Source: Neurospora crassa OR74A (Eukaryota > Ascomycota > Sordariomycetes > Sordariales > Sordariaceae). Taken from it: DNA of 64,000 nucleotides. How positions within the stretch are numbered: position 1 is the stretch's first letter; each line of letters begins with the position of its first letter. Below the pieces are notes generated by a model. That model was not told the DNA's origin. It searched no databases and saw only the letters and a list, made by a program, of their open reading frames with translations. The stretch lies in contig NC_026502.1 of the NCBI RefSeq assembly GCF_000182925.2, forward strand, positions 2,108,001 to 2,172,000. Reading direction: 5' to 3'. The position numbers and the translations under genes were made by a program. This document shows positions 1-12,089 of this stretch, in pieces.

Positions 1-217
1 CTGAGCAGAGCGAAAGCCATCGCGACAGCCCGCCCAGCCTCGGATTCAGTCTTCGTCTAATTTCTTTGCCTTCCATTCATCACGAGGTCCCTTAAAGGAT
101 AACCCCGCGCTTCTTGTCTTGATTGCCCCGCACAAAAGGTACAAGCGTGGCGTGAACCAATAAGGCTACTGACTGTTGCGCTCTCCATGTTGAGGTTGTA
201 GGCTATTATCGACCGAG
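1..217 (+). promoter_or_regulatory. Upstream region of the DUF2293 gene
   Basis: Normal-composition, non-RIP sequence with no convincing coding frame. It must hold the 5' UTR and at least part of the promoter of the gene that starts at 218. I see no clear TATA box or upstream ORF that can be supported. The window begins here, so the upstream neighbour is unknown. Confidence 0.5.
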
Positions 218-3214
218 ATGGGTAGAGAGAAGAGGACCACCGGCCATGGCGCGGCCAGAGGAGAGCATGCCAAAGCACGGCATCAGAGGGACCGCAAGGG
301 GAACATCATGGATTGGACCGCGCCGCTCCCTCCTGGCCTGGTAGCAAAGCCTGACAGACCACAGTGCTCATCCAAACACAAGTCCTGGTTTGAGTTCATC
401 GAGAACAAGGACAAGAAGAAGAAGCTGGAGATCGAGGTAATGACCGACCGGAACAGGACATCTGCGCCAATCAGGCGCTGATATGTGTGTGATTGTGAGA
501 ATAATGCCTTGACTAACAAGCAACAGTTCACCGAGAATCGCGAGCCCCCGCCAGGTTTCGAGTTTGTCCCCATTGGCAATCCCACTTTGACCACGGCTTG
601 TAAAGAGCTTTCGCGAGAGCAAGGTGCCATGATCTTCATCGTCACGGTTTGTTACAATTTCAGCTATCCAACATCCAACGTGACCAGCTTCTGACGCTAC
701 GCTCTATAGTCTTCCAATGGCCAATTTTCCAAGGAGCTTAGTCGCCATCTGAACCGTGTTGGTATCCATGTTCGAGAGTCCATTGTCGAACAGGCACGCC
801 AACAGTTGGGACAAGACTCAAATCTGCCTACACCTGATACGGGCGCCGGTCAACCGGAGCCCATCCCAGAGAAACAAGAAGACATCAACAAGCAAGCTGA
901 CGCAGCTATAAGGGATCTGTTTCCGCGAATACCGAACACTGACCGCCAAATGATCATTGAACACTCGTTCAACAAGGTAGGCGCATCATTTACATTGACA
1001 AACTGTCGAAACAAGTTCCTTGCATGGATTCACATTCTCACCTTTTCCTGTTTTAGGCGCGGCTACAAGATAAGAAGGATCCGCCGGTCGGTCTTGCTGC
1101 TCATGTTACGCTTTCACGTCGTGTTCAGCTTGCTGTTCTTGCTCACATCAGACATAACCACACGAGATATGACAAGCTTCTAAGGGAAACAAGCTATGTC
1201 AATGCTAGGAAAGCGGTTGAGGGTCTCTGTCTCGACTACCTGGTCAAGTGGCGAGGAGATGAGGAGACGGGCCGCGACCAACTTGATGAAATCTTGGCCG
1301 AAGTTGTCGTCATTTCAGATTCGGAAAGCGAAGATGAAGACGAGGACGAGGATGACGATGATGGCGAGGATCAATCTTCCGATGCCTCTTCAGTGGAAGA
1401 GGTCTCGCCAGATAAGCAGACTGCGCCGGTCCGGTCCACCCTGCCTGCCTCAGCCCCAAAACCATCCCCCCCAATTGTCGATTTAACCCAGCCCAGTCAT
1501 GCTCAACCAGGCCCAGCAATTTCGCGAAGAGCAAACAAGAAGAGGGCCAAGAAGGAAGCTCGGAAGGAGAGACTGGCTGCAAAGAGAGCCGAAAAGAGAG
1601 CCGAACGTGGCTTCAACAGGTACCGAGCAGTCGGCCAGGCCTGGAGCCAGGCAGTCGAGCGTCAGCGCCTGGGGAATGTTGAGCATGTGCCCAGCCCTAC
1701 CGCCACAGACGGCGTCGATAGGTCAGTTCCTCACGTTCCTCAACCCTGGCAGCCTTCTGGGCCAGAGAATGTCCGTCCCCCGGATCAAGGTATATATTAC
1801 ACAAGGGAACCGCTACAACAAGCGCGATATGTCTACGACAACGGCTCCCAACAATCAGGGCCGGTCTACAGCAGCGTGCAGCGGCCTAGCTTCGTTGAAG
1901 CAGCGCCACGAGTGGCCGATCCCAATTTTTACAGTGAACAGGATTGGCCTGTCCAGCGCCTGTCGCTACGAAACAGCTCCAGGCCTACAGTTGGGGCTCA
2001 AGCTGCTTCTCATGCGAACACTGTTGTTGAACGGGTAAGACATCACGGCGAAGACCTCAGGGACTATCTCGTGCCGTCCGTCGAAGAAAGATCCCCAGAT
2101 GTTGCAAAGTTCCCGTCCGAGATTCCTAGTCAAGAGTACAGGCCACCGCGGGAGGCCCATAACGATATGTCAAGTAGGCAGGTGCATTACACACTGAACA
2201 CTCGAGAAGAGTTCATCACGCTTCCACCGCGGAGTGACGGCATACGAACAGCCACGGTGCCTGCTGCACGCCCAGAGTCTTATATCGTGGTCAACTCACA
2301 ACCGCGTGGTATGACTCGAGCCTATGCTCCAATTGCAGGTACTGGTAACCTCCATGACATGCCCGTGTATCGTGACGATGCCCGTCTCGGTGATTACGGG
2401 CCACCCGTCAGAGCGGATACCCAGTCCTGGATCAGAGACGACAATGCTTATCCTAGGTCGGAGGCCTGTCCGATTGTGATTCACGATTCTCCCAGACCAG
2501 TGAGGCATGAGAGCGTAGTCCCGGTGCGCTTCCCTCCAGAGGCACGCCCTCCACCACTGCCTAAAAGGGAACACGAAGACGTCGACCATTTGGGCGCTAT
2601 TTACGTTGGGGACCGTGACACGTGGCGTTCTGACCCCAGAAACGGCCAGTATGTCGAGGACCAACTGGGAGACTTTGCTGAGATCGTAAGGGTGTCCAAC
2701 AAGTTTCCAAAGCGTCACGGTTCCCAGCCAGTACCGGTAGATGTAGAGTTTTACGACTCTCGGCCGACCATTCCACGCGCGCAAGATCATGGGCATGCCT
2801 ATCGTGAGGGCCAGCGGATCTATGACTCCCAATCAGGACACGCAACTTATCCGCGAATCGAGCGCGTCGTTGGAAGGTATGAGCAACCTGCCGAATATCG
2901 CTCGGAGGAGGTTGTATCAGGGATCAAACGGTATGCCGATGGATATCCAAGTGGCAGCGCAAAGCGGCAAGAAAGAATTCTGGGTATAGAGTACGTTGCT
3001 GCATCTCAACCGCAATGTCCCCTTCATTATACCTTTTCATTCTCGTCATGTACTAATCAAAAGGCTTCACAGGTCTGAGGGGCATTTCCATCCTGTCACT
3101 ACATACGTTCCTCTAGATGACGACTACCGGTACCACGGACAACCTCAAGTCACACATGCGCCACTGCGGACTTCCATCTACCCGCCAGTTTCTGCTTATC
3201 CGCCGCGCCACTAG
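218..3214 (+). CDS. DUF2293 domain protein, five exons
   Basis: Unidentified-function fungal protein of 893 residues. Exons 218-436, 527-646, 710-976, 1057-2990 and 3073-3214 join in frame (2,682 nt with stop TAG). Introns begin GTAATG, GTTTGT, GTAGGC and GTACGT and end in AG; CTAAC or TACTAAT branch sites precede the first and last acceptors. The first acceptor could be 520 or 526; both keep the frame. The start is the first ATG of a basic N-terminus (MGREKRTTGHG). Residues about 175-270, spread over exons 3 and 4, match DUF2293 as I know it: a FPRIP segment, then a conserved block with VLAHIRHNHTRYD and a CLDYLVKWRG tail. A long Asp/Glu run follows (SESEDEDEDEDDDDGED), then a basic KKRAKKEARKE stretch that could be a nuclear signal, and about 500 residues rich in Pro, Arg, Tyr and Ser that look disordered. 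No catalytic motif is visible. Nuclear location is inference only. Confidence 0.8.
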
Positions 3215-4108
3215 CAGCGGAGTCGTACGATATAGTGGCATCGTGGCATACGACAGAGATTCCGTATTGAGTCAAACAGATGTACTGTTGAATTTCCTAC
3301 GAAACCTTGCATGCGGGTGTATCAGCATGCTCTTTCTCATCTTTTCCAGCCACGGATGGGTGGCAGACCTTCTCATACATAGCGTTAAGATACCCTGTGA
3401 ATATTGGAGGACTAGAGCGGAGGCATGTTGTTCAAAGGTGCATGATCAGGGCGTCATGGACATCGTGTATGGGTGGCAGCTTGCATTTTTTTTTTTTTTT
3501 TGGCGTTTAAAACTGGCTTAAGTGCATGGGACCTTCATGTGCTGGGCGGACGTTTGAACTTGATTGTCAAGGCGAGGCGCATCAGAAGCGTATCTTTTAC
3601 CGGATAAGGGTTTACCTGATACGCAATTACAGCGTATTCCATACCAATCTGTTTAGCATTAGATCGAGTAAGGCCATGGTGTAGGGTGTTGTATTTTATT
3701 TTATTGCTTTAACAGTCATGCGAATGAGGATGGAGCTGCCAGGCATGCGAACATGCTCATTGCAGCACGTTAGCAAACTTTGATATGATGCACAATGATA
3801 AGAACATTCGAAAGTCTGTAGCATTGAACTTTGCGTATTCAATTCGGACAGTCAACTTTCGATACGGAGATGAGTGATAATACTAGATTACGAACGTGAA
3901 GGTATCCAAGGTTTGTGGACAGAAGGTGGATCGACGAGCTCATTTCTCTTTCCCAACCAACCCAAGATCGGAAATCGTAAAGATGGGTATTCACGGTAAT
4001 CTCCAAACCGGCTTCCTCATGCCCCCAACCATATCAAACCCAAAGACCTTTTATTGAAAAACTCCGAAACACCTCTCACCTCTGTGGATATATAATCATA
4101 AATCATCG
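3215..4108. other. Convergent intergenic region (two 3' ends)
   Basis: About 0.9 kb between the stop codons of the DUF2293 gene and VPS20, which point at each other. It must hold both 3' UTRs and polyadenylation sites. A run of 16 T lies at 3486-3501. Open frames here are short and have no coding character. Base composition is normal and CA/TG are common, so RIP has not reached it. Confidence 0.6.
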
Positions 4109-5073
4109 TCAGGCCAGCATGGCCTGTCTCTCCTCTTGTCGTTGCCGTTGCCGCTGCTGTCTCTCCTCTTCTTCCGCTCTCAACGGTGACGATAACTCGG
4201 TATCGGGAACATTTGGTAGCGGCACTTGTGGTACTGGCTGTACGGGCACCCGTTGGTTCTTCGCAGCCACCTCGGCCTCCAAAGCCGCCAACTCTTCTTC
4301 GACTTCGTCTTCGTCCTGGTTGGAGATGCGACCTCCTAACATTTCGCTTACTTCCTGTTTTTTTGGGGAGCGCCATTGTTAGCTAGCCACTCATTCAACG
4401 TTCCCAACGATCNNNNNNNNNNNNNNNNNNNNNNNNNNNNNNNNNNNNNNNNNNNNNNNNNNNNNNNNNNNNNNNNNNNNNNNNNNNNNNNNNNNNNNNN
4501 NNNNNNNNNNNNCCCCCCCCCCCCCCCCCCCCCCTTTCAAACAAAAGGATCAAAGGGGAGGACAAAAAATCTCAAGACAAACCTGTTGATAAGCAATCTC
4601 CTCTGCCGTCTCTCCCATCATCTTCTCGACGTGATCTAACCCTCCCATCTCGGCGTGTATCTCTTTCAGCACTTTTGTCCCCTGCTGCAGACCAAAAAAT
4701 ACGTCCTTTTGTATTAGCGCAAACTCCACGCTTGAGGTTAGTTTTTCCAGTTGCTCCAGTTGCGCATCGGTTTTTTGGAGCAAAGTTTCCTGGTACTTTT
4801 TGCGTCGGAGAGCGAGGAGCGCCCGCTGCTTGTCGCCCTTGGCCAACATCTGGCGCGCGATGGCAGTTTCTCGGTCGGTGAGGACGGTGATTTTACGCTG
4901 GTATTGGTGGAGCTTGTCACGCTGGGTTTTTAGGTCGAGGATTGCTCTGGAGGGAGGAGAGAGAGTGTCAGCTTGGGTTGACTTGGGTTCTTGTTGGTTG
5001 GGAGTTGGATGTCAAGGGAGGAGTGCGTTGCGTACTTGTCTTGCGCCGTGACGCGGCTTGGCGAGTTACCCAT
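4109..5073 (-). CDS. VPS20: ESCRT-III subunit Vps20 (CHMP6 type)
   Basis: Vps20 nucleates ESCRT-III polymers on endosomes by linking ESCRT-II to Snf7, for multivesicular-body sorting. On the minus strand the exons are 5073-5036, 4946-4583 and 4354-4109, joining in frame to 215 residues, close to the usual length (about 200-220). The N-terminus MGNSPSRVTAQDK has Gly2 for N-myristoylation, as in CHMP6/Vps20. Next comes the Snf7-family helical core, with LKTQRDKLHQYQRKI and a basic LRRKKYQE segment. The third exon supplies SEMLGGRISNQDEDE and an acidic then Gln/Arg-rich tail ending QEERQAMLA. Intron 1 (5035-4947) starts GTACGC. Intron 2 (4582-4355) starts GTTTGT, has a GCTAAC branch site and ends ACAG; it contains an assembly gap and a poly-C run, so its true length is unknown. 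The coding sequence is not affected. Confidence 0.93.
4413..4534. other. Assembly gap plus 22-nt poly-C run in VPS20 intron 2
   Basis: Exactly 100 N (4413-4512) followed directly by 22 C (4513-4534). The homopolymer probably broke the assembly. It lies wholly inside intron 2 of VPS20, so the annotated exons are safe. Confidence 0.9.
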
Positions 5074-5448
5074 GGTTATGGCATACGAGAAGGATTTCGT
5101 CCAGTGTTGGTTGGGTTCGGTAGGTCTGGTGAGGATGGGGATCGGGATTGGGGAGATCCTCGGCGGAGAGTGCTGTCTCGTTCGCACGAGGCACGCACAC
5201 GACGACGATCCGGGGAAGCGTCGATGCGGGAACGGACTTTGTGAAGCGGCGGAAGGGTGTAATTGCACGGGGCTGGTGTGAGACGTCACTGCTGGGTTAC
5301 CGGCCTTATCATTGGACAAAATGTAGTGCCTCGAAGATGGGCATTGGAACCAATATTTTGTACAGCAGCTTCTACAACTCTTATCAGCGTTCACCCAAGT
5401 GGAACGCTTCCGAGCGACGTAATCGGACCATGGCATTGTAGAGGTATG
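5074..5448 (-). promoter_or_regulatory. VPS20 upstream region, up to the transposon edge
   Basis: The whole space between the VPS20 start codon and the first base of the transposon block is 375 bp. It keeps normal composition, with frequent CA and TG, so RIP did not spread visibly into it. It must contain the 5' UTR and proximal promoter. Open frames here do not look like coding sequence. Confidence 0.55.
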
Positions 5449-5741
5449 TCTTAGCGGAATTTATGGGGGTGTGGTGTACCGTGTAATAATGGCTTGAGAT
5501 AAGTAAACTATACGTGTATGGCTTTTTTTAGTAAGCGGTTAGTTTTGCAAGCACTTGTAAAGATGTACGGTATACTGAATGAACTATGTAGATACGGTTT
5601 ATTTAATTAGCGTTTTAGTTATTTTAGATATTTGATGTTATCGAACTATATATAAATCGCCACTTTTTCTAAACCGCTAGCGTACGGTTCAATCTATATA
5701 CGTTTGGGCTTTTTAAATGTTTATATATTTAGACTGTTAGC
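5449..5741 (+). repeat. Outer end of left transposon copy (inverted repeat)
   Basis: These 293 bp align base for base, apart from transitions, with the reverse complement of 62457-62749. It begins TCTTAGCGGAATTTAT. This outermost part is less RIP-mutated than the interior, for example TTTTGCAAGCACTTG is intact. A clear target duplication outside the two ends is not visible (left flank GGTATG, right flank TGGCCC). Confidence 0.85.
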
Positions 5742-5989
5742 GTATTATAAAATAACGATTTATATAATAAATTGTTTAAATTATAAGTAGTTTAAACTTT
5801 AAACAGTTTAAGTTTATAGAGCGGTAGGTTAATAATTCTTTCCTTAAATATTTATATAGTAAGTAATTTAAGATAGGTAAATAGTTTATTATTCGAGTTG
5901 TAGAAGGAAAGACCGGTTTATAGTTAGAAATTAAATTTTCCCCGCTTGTATCGGTAATAATAAACTTCGAACTTAGTAATTTCCTTCTA

Positions 5990-7640
5990 TCTTATTATAG
6001 TATTTATTATTACTATATTGTTTCTCTTCGTTGCTTTGTTTAAATTTTAATAACGATCCTATTTTACGATTATAGCTTCTTAGTACCCTTTCGACCTTCT
6101 TAATAATTCGGATAACACTTTCTCCCCTCCTACTAATTAAGAGTAGGCCTTAGAAATTAAGGAGTTGTAGAAAAAGATTAAGGAATTAAAGAAATAATAG
6201 TAGTAGAAGTAGTAATAGTAGAAGTAAAAGTAGTAGGATAATATTATTATTATTATCTTCTTCCGGGTTTAGGTTATTAAGTTTGAGAATATTATTTAGC
6301 CTAAGGGTAATAAGATAGAGGAGTAGTAGGATGAGCCTATAGACGAATTATTTATTTAGTAGTATTAATAATAGTAATAGTAGTAGGAGTAGAAATAGAA
6401 GTAGAAGTAGTAGTAATAGTAGTTGTAGGAGGAAGAGGAGGATAATAAGGATGAATTGGATTTGGAGAAGGATAGGGAGGTTAATAACGACTTTAGATTA
6501 ATAAGTATTCCTCCTGTTTATTTATTATTTATTATAATATTTCCTATTATTAATATTATATTTATTTTTAATATTATATTAATAGTAGTATAAATAGAGC
6601 GTTAGTAATTTTTAGTTGGTAAACGGTTTATAAATATATATAAGAAGTATAAGTGTAAGTACTCCGAAGATGAGGAGGAAGAGGATGCCGAACTTATTAC
6701 CGAATTTATAGCCGACGATAAAAATAAGTAGGCCCTTAGTATTGTAAGCGCTTAGTAGATTTTCTTATATTATTAGTGTATCCCTACTTTAGATAAGAAG
6801 GTTAGTTAAATATTAGTATAATTCCGAATTTATATTTAAGGTAAGAATATATACTAACGGTTAATTATAATTTTTTATATAGAATATTAAGGAGGTATAT
6901 AGTAATAATATAAGTCCCTGTAGTACCGATTAGTTTAATACTAGGACCCGGTTTATAAATAATTAAAAGAATTTTAAGTAGCGAATTTTTACTTAGATAG
7001 AGGTATATCGATTATATAATAATTAAAATAATATAGTACTAATTAGAATTATAATAATAGAAGTTAATTAGGAAGTATGCTAAGCGGCCCGATTATATTA
7101 ATATGTTTAATTTTAAAATTATTATTAAACCGGACTATATAAAGGAAATGGTTTATATAGCTTAGTCCCCTAATAATTTTTTTAAAGTTTGGTTGTATAT
7201 AAGTAGTATAGTAGATTATAAGAATAGTTATAGATTTAATTAATTCTATATATATAGTAAGTATATATATATAATATATTATTTAATTTTATAGTATATT
7301 ATATTAATAGTATAATTCCTAACTATATTTAAGGGTTTAGTATTGGAGGTAGCTTGGTATATCCGGGATAAGATAATTAATAAGTAGAACTGTAAGCCTG
7401 AAAAAAGTTGGGGTGTTCGTACCCGGATAGATTTATTAGATTTTTATAATACGATGCCCGGTAAGCCTATTTTTTGAAATATTGAGAAGCGATATTTTAA
7501 AGAAATTTTTGAGAGATAGCGTTATTAGAAGAAGCTTAAGGTAAAGGAAGCGGAGCGGGAGGCGTACTTGTTAAATAGATTTATTATTAATAAGGCGCTG
7601 CTTTTAGCGGATTAATTGGCGCGGTGGGCGGGATGTTTAG
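5990..7640 (+). pseudogene. Transposon ORF1, left copy (coiled coil, Gln-rich, acidic)
   Basis: A RIP-broken coding region of unknown function that lies first in the transposon. Reading TAA/TAG as former Gln gives, near 6110-6240, a Leu/Lys heptad stretch (LEIKELQKKIKELKK) followed by a poly-Gln tract. An acidic segment (EEEEDNKDELDLEKDRE) follows near 6430-6480. Further frames around 6640-6780 (KKYKCKYSEDEEEED) and 7370-7620 (PEKSWGVRTRIDLLDFYN) stay open, but not all in one frame, so introns or frameshifts are likely. I do not recognise the family. A DNA-binding or oligomerising accessory protein is a guess. The same region is repeated in the right copy at about 55069-56532 and 23892-24021, minus strand. 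Confidence 0.55.
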
Positions 7641-8224
7641 TTGTATTTCTTTTTTTCTTATAGTCGGTTCGTTGTATTCGTTATTATTATCGCTCTTTTT
7701 TTTTCCTTTTTTACTATACTAATATTAATTATTATTTATTATTTATAGTTATAATTGAAATTAAAGTTTTAATTTACTTTAAGTTGTAAATCTTGATTGT
7801 TATTGTTGAGTATTGCGAGTAGACGGTTGGAATTGGAAAAAGGGGTTCGCTTAGCTAAAGGTTAATATTATAAATATAGAGGGAAATTTATTGTTAATAC
7901 GTAACCTATAGTTACGTTAAAGTGATAGTTAGTGAGTAAATTGCGGTACGTATCCTATTAAACGGGAATTGTACCGTTAGTTATTTCCTTCTTTAATTTC
8001 TATTTACTTTAATTAATATTGTACTATTAAGTAAAAATTTTTTATATTTAATATTAGTACGGTCGTTGCTTCAAACGCCCCGCTTTTAATTTCCCTTTAA
8101 CTACGTATCCTTATAATTATTATTTATTACTATTAATTATTATTATTAATTACTATTATTATAGTTTGTAGAGTATATTATTAGTATAAGGCTATAATTA
8201 TTTATAATAAGTTAAATTAAAAGC

Positions 8225-10857
8225 GATAATATAAAGAAGAGGAGGTAGAATAAGAAGTTTTGGTTGCCCTTGAAAATATTGTGAAAGAATAGTAGTATAT
8301 TATTAATTTAATAACCCCTCTTCCTATATAATATATCCGGGTTAATCGGCCTATTTATAACCTTAATTTATAATCCTTCTATTGTAACGAGTTTAAAGTG
8401 GTTGTACGCTGGGTTAAGAATATTAAACCAGCTTTATTACTGAATTTTTAGGATTTGAGTGGCGGGTTTAATAATAATAATAATAATTGGGAGCCGATTA
8501 TTGCTACTACTAACTTCAATATTGTTAATTTAGTAAGGACTTTTATTGAGGTAATTATTGAAGAAGATTATTATATAATTTTAAATTTAGATACCGGCGA
8601 AGATAAGTTGGTAATTAATAATATATTTACTTAAGAGGAATTCTATAAGCTAATTGAATATTAGAACGATATTATATCCGATAATTATAAAGATGAAGTT
8701 AATAGTATTAATAATACTGATAATAAATTAGTAATATTTAATAAGTCTATTATTAGTAGTAGCCGGCGTAATAATTTAGAAGACTAGGCTCCGTTTAAAA
8801 ATTTTAAGTTCGTTAACTAACCCTATACAAAGGGTATTAGTTAAATTTTAGACTTCGTCTTTGGATAGGGTTTATATTATTTGGTTTATAATATTATACG
8901 TAAATAGTATACTATTTAATTGTAATTCTTTAAACTATTAAGATCCGTATTAAAAATTAATAAATTATTAGCTAGCCTTAATATTCTAAAGCGTAAAGTC
9001 CGAGAATATTTACTATATATTAATTTATGTAGAACGAAGGACCTATCCTTTAATTTACAAAAATTATTATTATTTCGAGAAAAAAAGGCTATAATAATAA
9101 GGGAGAAGCCTATTTAGGATTTATTCTTCTTTAACCTAATCGATTTTGTATAGCGTATTTATACCTCCCGACTAATTAATAATATATATTTCAGTATAAT
9201 TAAACTTATTAATAATTTTATAGAAGTATAATACTCAATATAATAGGTAGGCTCTATTTGTATAATAAGTAGTGAATTCGTATTCTACTTACCTTACTCT
9301 TCCTTCGAACCGATCTTCTTAGGCAATATTATTAAATTCGAGTGTAGTTTTAATAGTTACTCTATTTATTATACTGGAAGAAAATTGTATACGGGTTAGA
9401 TTAAGGCTATATACTGGGATTATTGTATAAAATGCGCCCTTGGTTTACTTAATAGTGGTAGTTAGGGTATTTAATAAATTTAATTAGATAATATCGTCCT
9501 TATTATTGTGTGTGTACTTCCCGGTAGAATTATTTTTAATAATTTAGTTACTAAGATTATTATTAATCTAATTAGTAAAGTATTAGGTATTAACGAATAG
9601 ATATTTACTAAAGATTTATTGGAGTTTATTACTCCTAAGAATATTTATTAATATAAATACGATATATATTTCGATTTTGCCTTCGGTAGTAAGGTATTTT
9701 TTCTAGACGACCCGAGTCTATATACTACTAGCTGCTATTATGTTATACGGATATATATTAAGGAATTAGGTTATTTAATACTACTGTACTTTATATCCCT
9801 TATCCTTGCGATCTTCGAAATTGAGGCGTTTACCTGGTAGATATTTATTAATAAGTTTGTTCTAGGTAGAATAGGGGAGGTTCGTAGCCTCCCGTATTTT
9901 AATTTTAATAATAGATTTAGCCTATACTATATAATAATAAAGTTAATTATAGGTAGTTATTTATAGTTTACTTATTAACTTTAGAGTAATTATACCCGTT
10001 AGGTTAATATTTTGCCGGTAATATTTAGTCTATACGGATTTAACTTTTATAATATTATAGAGGCCTTATTACTATTGAAAGCGCTAAACTAGGGTATAAC
10101 TATCGACAATATAACCCTTGGATTAAATAAGAAGGTATTATTATACGCCCCTATTCTAATATTTATTAGGGATATACTATAATAATAATAGAATACGGGC
10201 TGTTTGGGTATTGCTATTACCTTTTTGTACCGTAGTTATATAATTATTAATATTGAACGCGGAAATTTAGACTTTAATATTATTAGTAAAGGCTATAGCT
10301 ATATAGAACTAGTCTATCTTCGTAGGGTTATTAATAAAAAGCGTTTTAAGAGTTATAAAAAGGAATTTGCGTAATAATAGGGTATATCCTTCGAACTAGC
10401 TGCTATATTACTAATTATACCGGCCTTAGATCTTATTATTAATCGACCTAGTAACGTAGTATATTCTGAATTTAATAATATTAGTAAAATAATATATTAG
10501 TTCCTACTTAACGTAGTAAATAAGAGATCTTTAAATAGGAATTGTTAATTAATATACTTTATTTAATATTATAAGTTATAAAATTTAAAGCTATTATTGA
10601 ATATACTAAGGTTCTCCGATAAATATTATTTCCCCCGGGTTAGGATTGTATATAGTTTCTATATAATATTTTAAAATATAATTTCTAAGAGAGTATTCGA
10701 TGATCGGTATTAATAATAATAATTTATTTACTTTAATTGAAAGAGGGGGATTTTAAAAAATTATTTATCTACGCTATAAAGGGGGTATTTTCGCAATTGT
10801 AGTTTAATAAATAACCCGAACCGGATTATAATATTTACTCTATCGATAAATAGATTG
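8225..10857 (+). pseudogene. Transposase-like ORF, left copy, 5' part
   Basis: About 875 codons remain in one frame if TAA/TAG are read as former Gln. The block near 9990-10330 resembles a widespread class of large fungal transposase-domain proteins. It shows ILPVIFSLYGFNFYNIIEAL, then TIDNITLGLNKKVLLYAPI, then a degraded form of the motif I know as GDMPQQ (here RDILQQQQN, near 10168). RIP accounts for many substitutions (Pro to Leu, His to Tyr, Met to Ile, Gly to Arg). The right copy keeps GD at the same motif, so the two complement each other. Element A splits the ORF after 10857; it resumes at 15676. The superfamily is uncertain; I did not recognise catalytic acidic residues with confidence. 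Confidence 0.65.
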
Positions 10858-10897
10858 TATTAGGAACGTAGGCGAAAGGTAGGCTGAGGTGACTACA
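10858..10897 (-). repeat. 3' LTR of element A (cut by gap)
   Basis: The first 40 bp match the start of the LTR at 15331 (TAGGCGAAAGGTAGGCTGA shared). The rest of the 340-bp LTR lies in the following N run. The sequence after the gap at 10998 is already internal, so that gap replaces at least 300 bp. Confidence 0.8.
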
Positions 10898-11639
10898 NNN
10901 NNNNNNNNNNNNNNNNNNNNNNNNNNNNNNNNNNNNNNNNNNNNNNNNNNNNNNNNNNNNNNNNNNNNNNNNNNNNNNNNNNNNNNNNNNNNNNNNNATA
11001 CGCTTTATTAATATTAGTAGCCCCCTGCCTACCCTCCTTTTATAGCAGTTATATTAGTCCGCAACAGCGTTTTAAACTACGATATAAGTACGTTTTATTA
11101 ATAATAATCTCCCTATAATATTATTTAGTATATTCCGAACTAGGAACTTCGATTATAAAGGCTATTTGAGATTTAGCTACTATAGTATTAGCAATACTAA
11201 TACTAATATTAATTCGGTAGCCCCTATTAACAATCCTATTATTAATAATAGCAGCTCTCTTATAAATATTTCTATATTAAATATTCCTACTTATACCCCC
11301 CCCTCCCCTAGTTATAATTATAATCCCTAGCGTTAGATAGTTAATAGGAGGTTGGCGTTTATAAATAGGAAATTAAATAAATTATTAGAATTTATAAAGG
11401 AGGATTATAAATAAATAGTATAAGGTAGTATCTACGAATATTATTAATAAGCGTAATAGTACATAAAAATATTCCTCTTAAAGTTATAGGTTCTAATCCT
11501 ATATCGATAATAGCGGACGCCGCTAAAGATTTTTTTATTTGGGGCGATAATAGAAAATATAAGTTATATTCTACTTAGCGCTTTATTAATATCCTATATT
11601 AAATTAAATTACCTTCCCTTCCTATTTCTCGTCCTATTT

Positions 11640-12010
11640 AATATCTCTACTTTATATTTCTACTTTGCATCTCTTCTTTTATATTTCTACTTTCGTATTT
11701 CTACTTTATATTTCCGCTCTACATCTCCACTCTTATATCTCTACTTTACATCTCTACTTTATACTTTATATTTATATTTTATATCTATATTTTATATTTA
11801 CGTTTTATATCTACGTCTTGTATTTACGTTTTGCATCTCTACTTATATTTCTACTTTGCGGTTTATATAAGTATTTTATATTTACGTCTTACATTTATAT
11901 TTTATATTTTATATCTTACGTCTTACATTTACGTTTTACGTCTTATATTTATATTTTACATCTCTACTTTATAATTTACATTTATATTTTATATCTCTAT
12001 TTAGTATTTC
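11640..12010. repeat. Low-complexity pyrimidine-rich repeat in element A
   Basis: An irregular simple repeat of units such as ATTTCTACTTT, ATCTCTACTTT and ATTTACGTTTT, period about 10-13 bp. It lies between the chromodomain remnant and the 3' end of element A. It gives a misleading open frame on the plus strand (11665-12042), which I do not regard as a gene. Confidence 0.8.
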
Positions 12011-12089
12011 TAAATAATTACTATTTTCCTTCTATTACCTAGCTAACCCTTATTAACCTAATAATTAGCCCGCTACTAATATACTACTA

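Noticed and set aside
4376-4639. Plus-strand frame across the first N run
   Set aside because: It reads through 100 N and a poly-C run (poly-Pro) inside a VPS20 intron.
5440-5450. Target-site duplication ATG around the whole block
   Set aside because: Left ATG before TCTTAGC and right ATG after CCGCTAAG could match only if the two ends were trimmed differently; too short to trust.
11665-12042. A 125-codon plus-strand gene rich in Tyr, Ile and Leu
   Set aside because: It is an open frame produced by a pyrimidine-rich simple repeat, antisense to element A.
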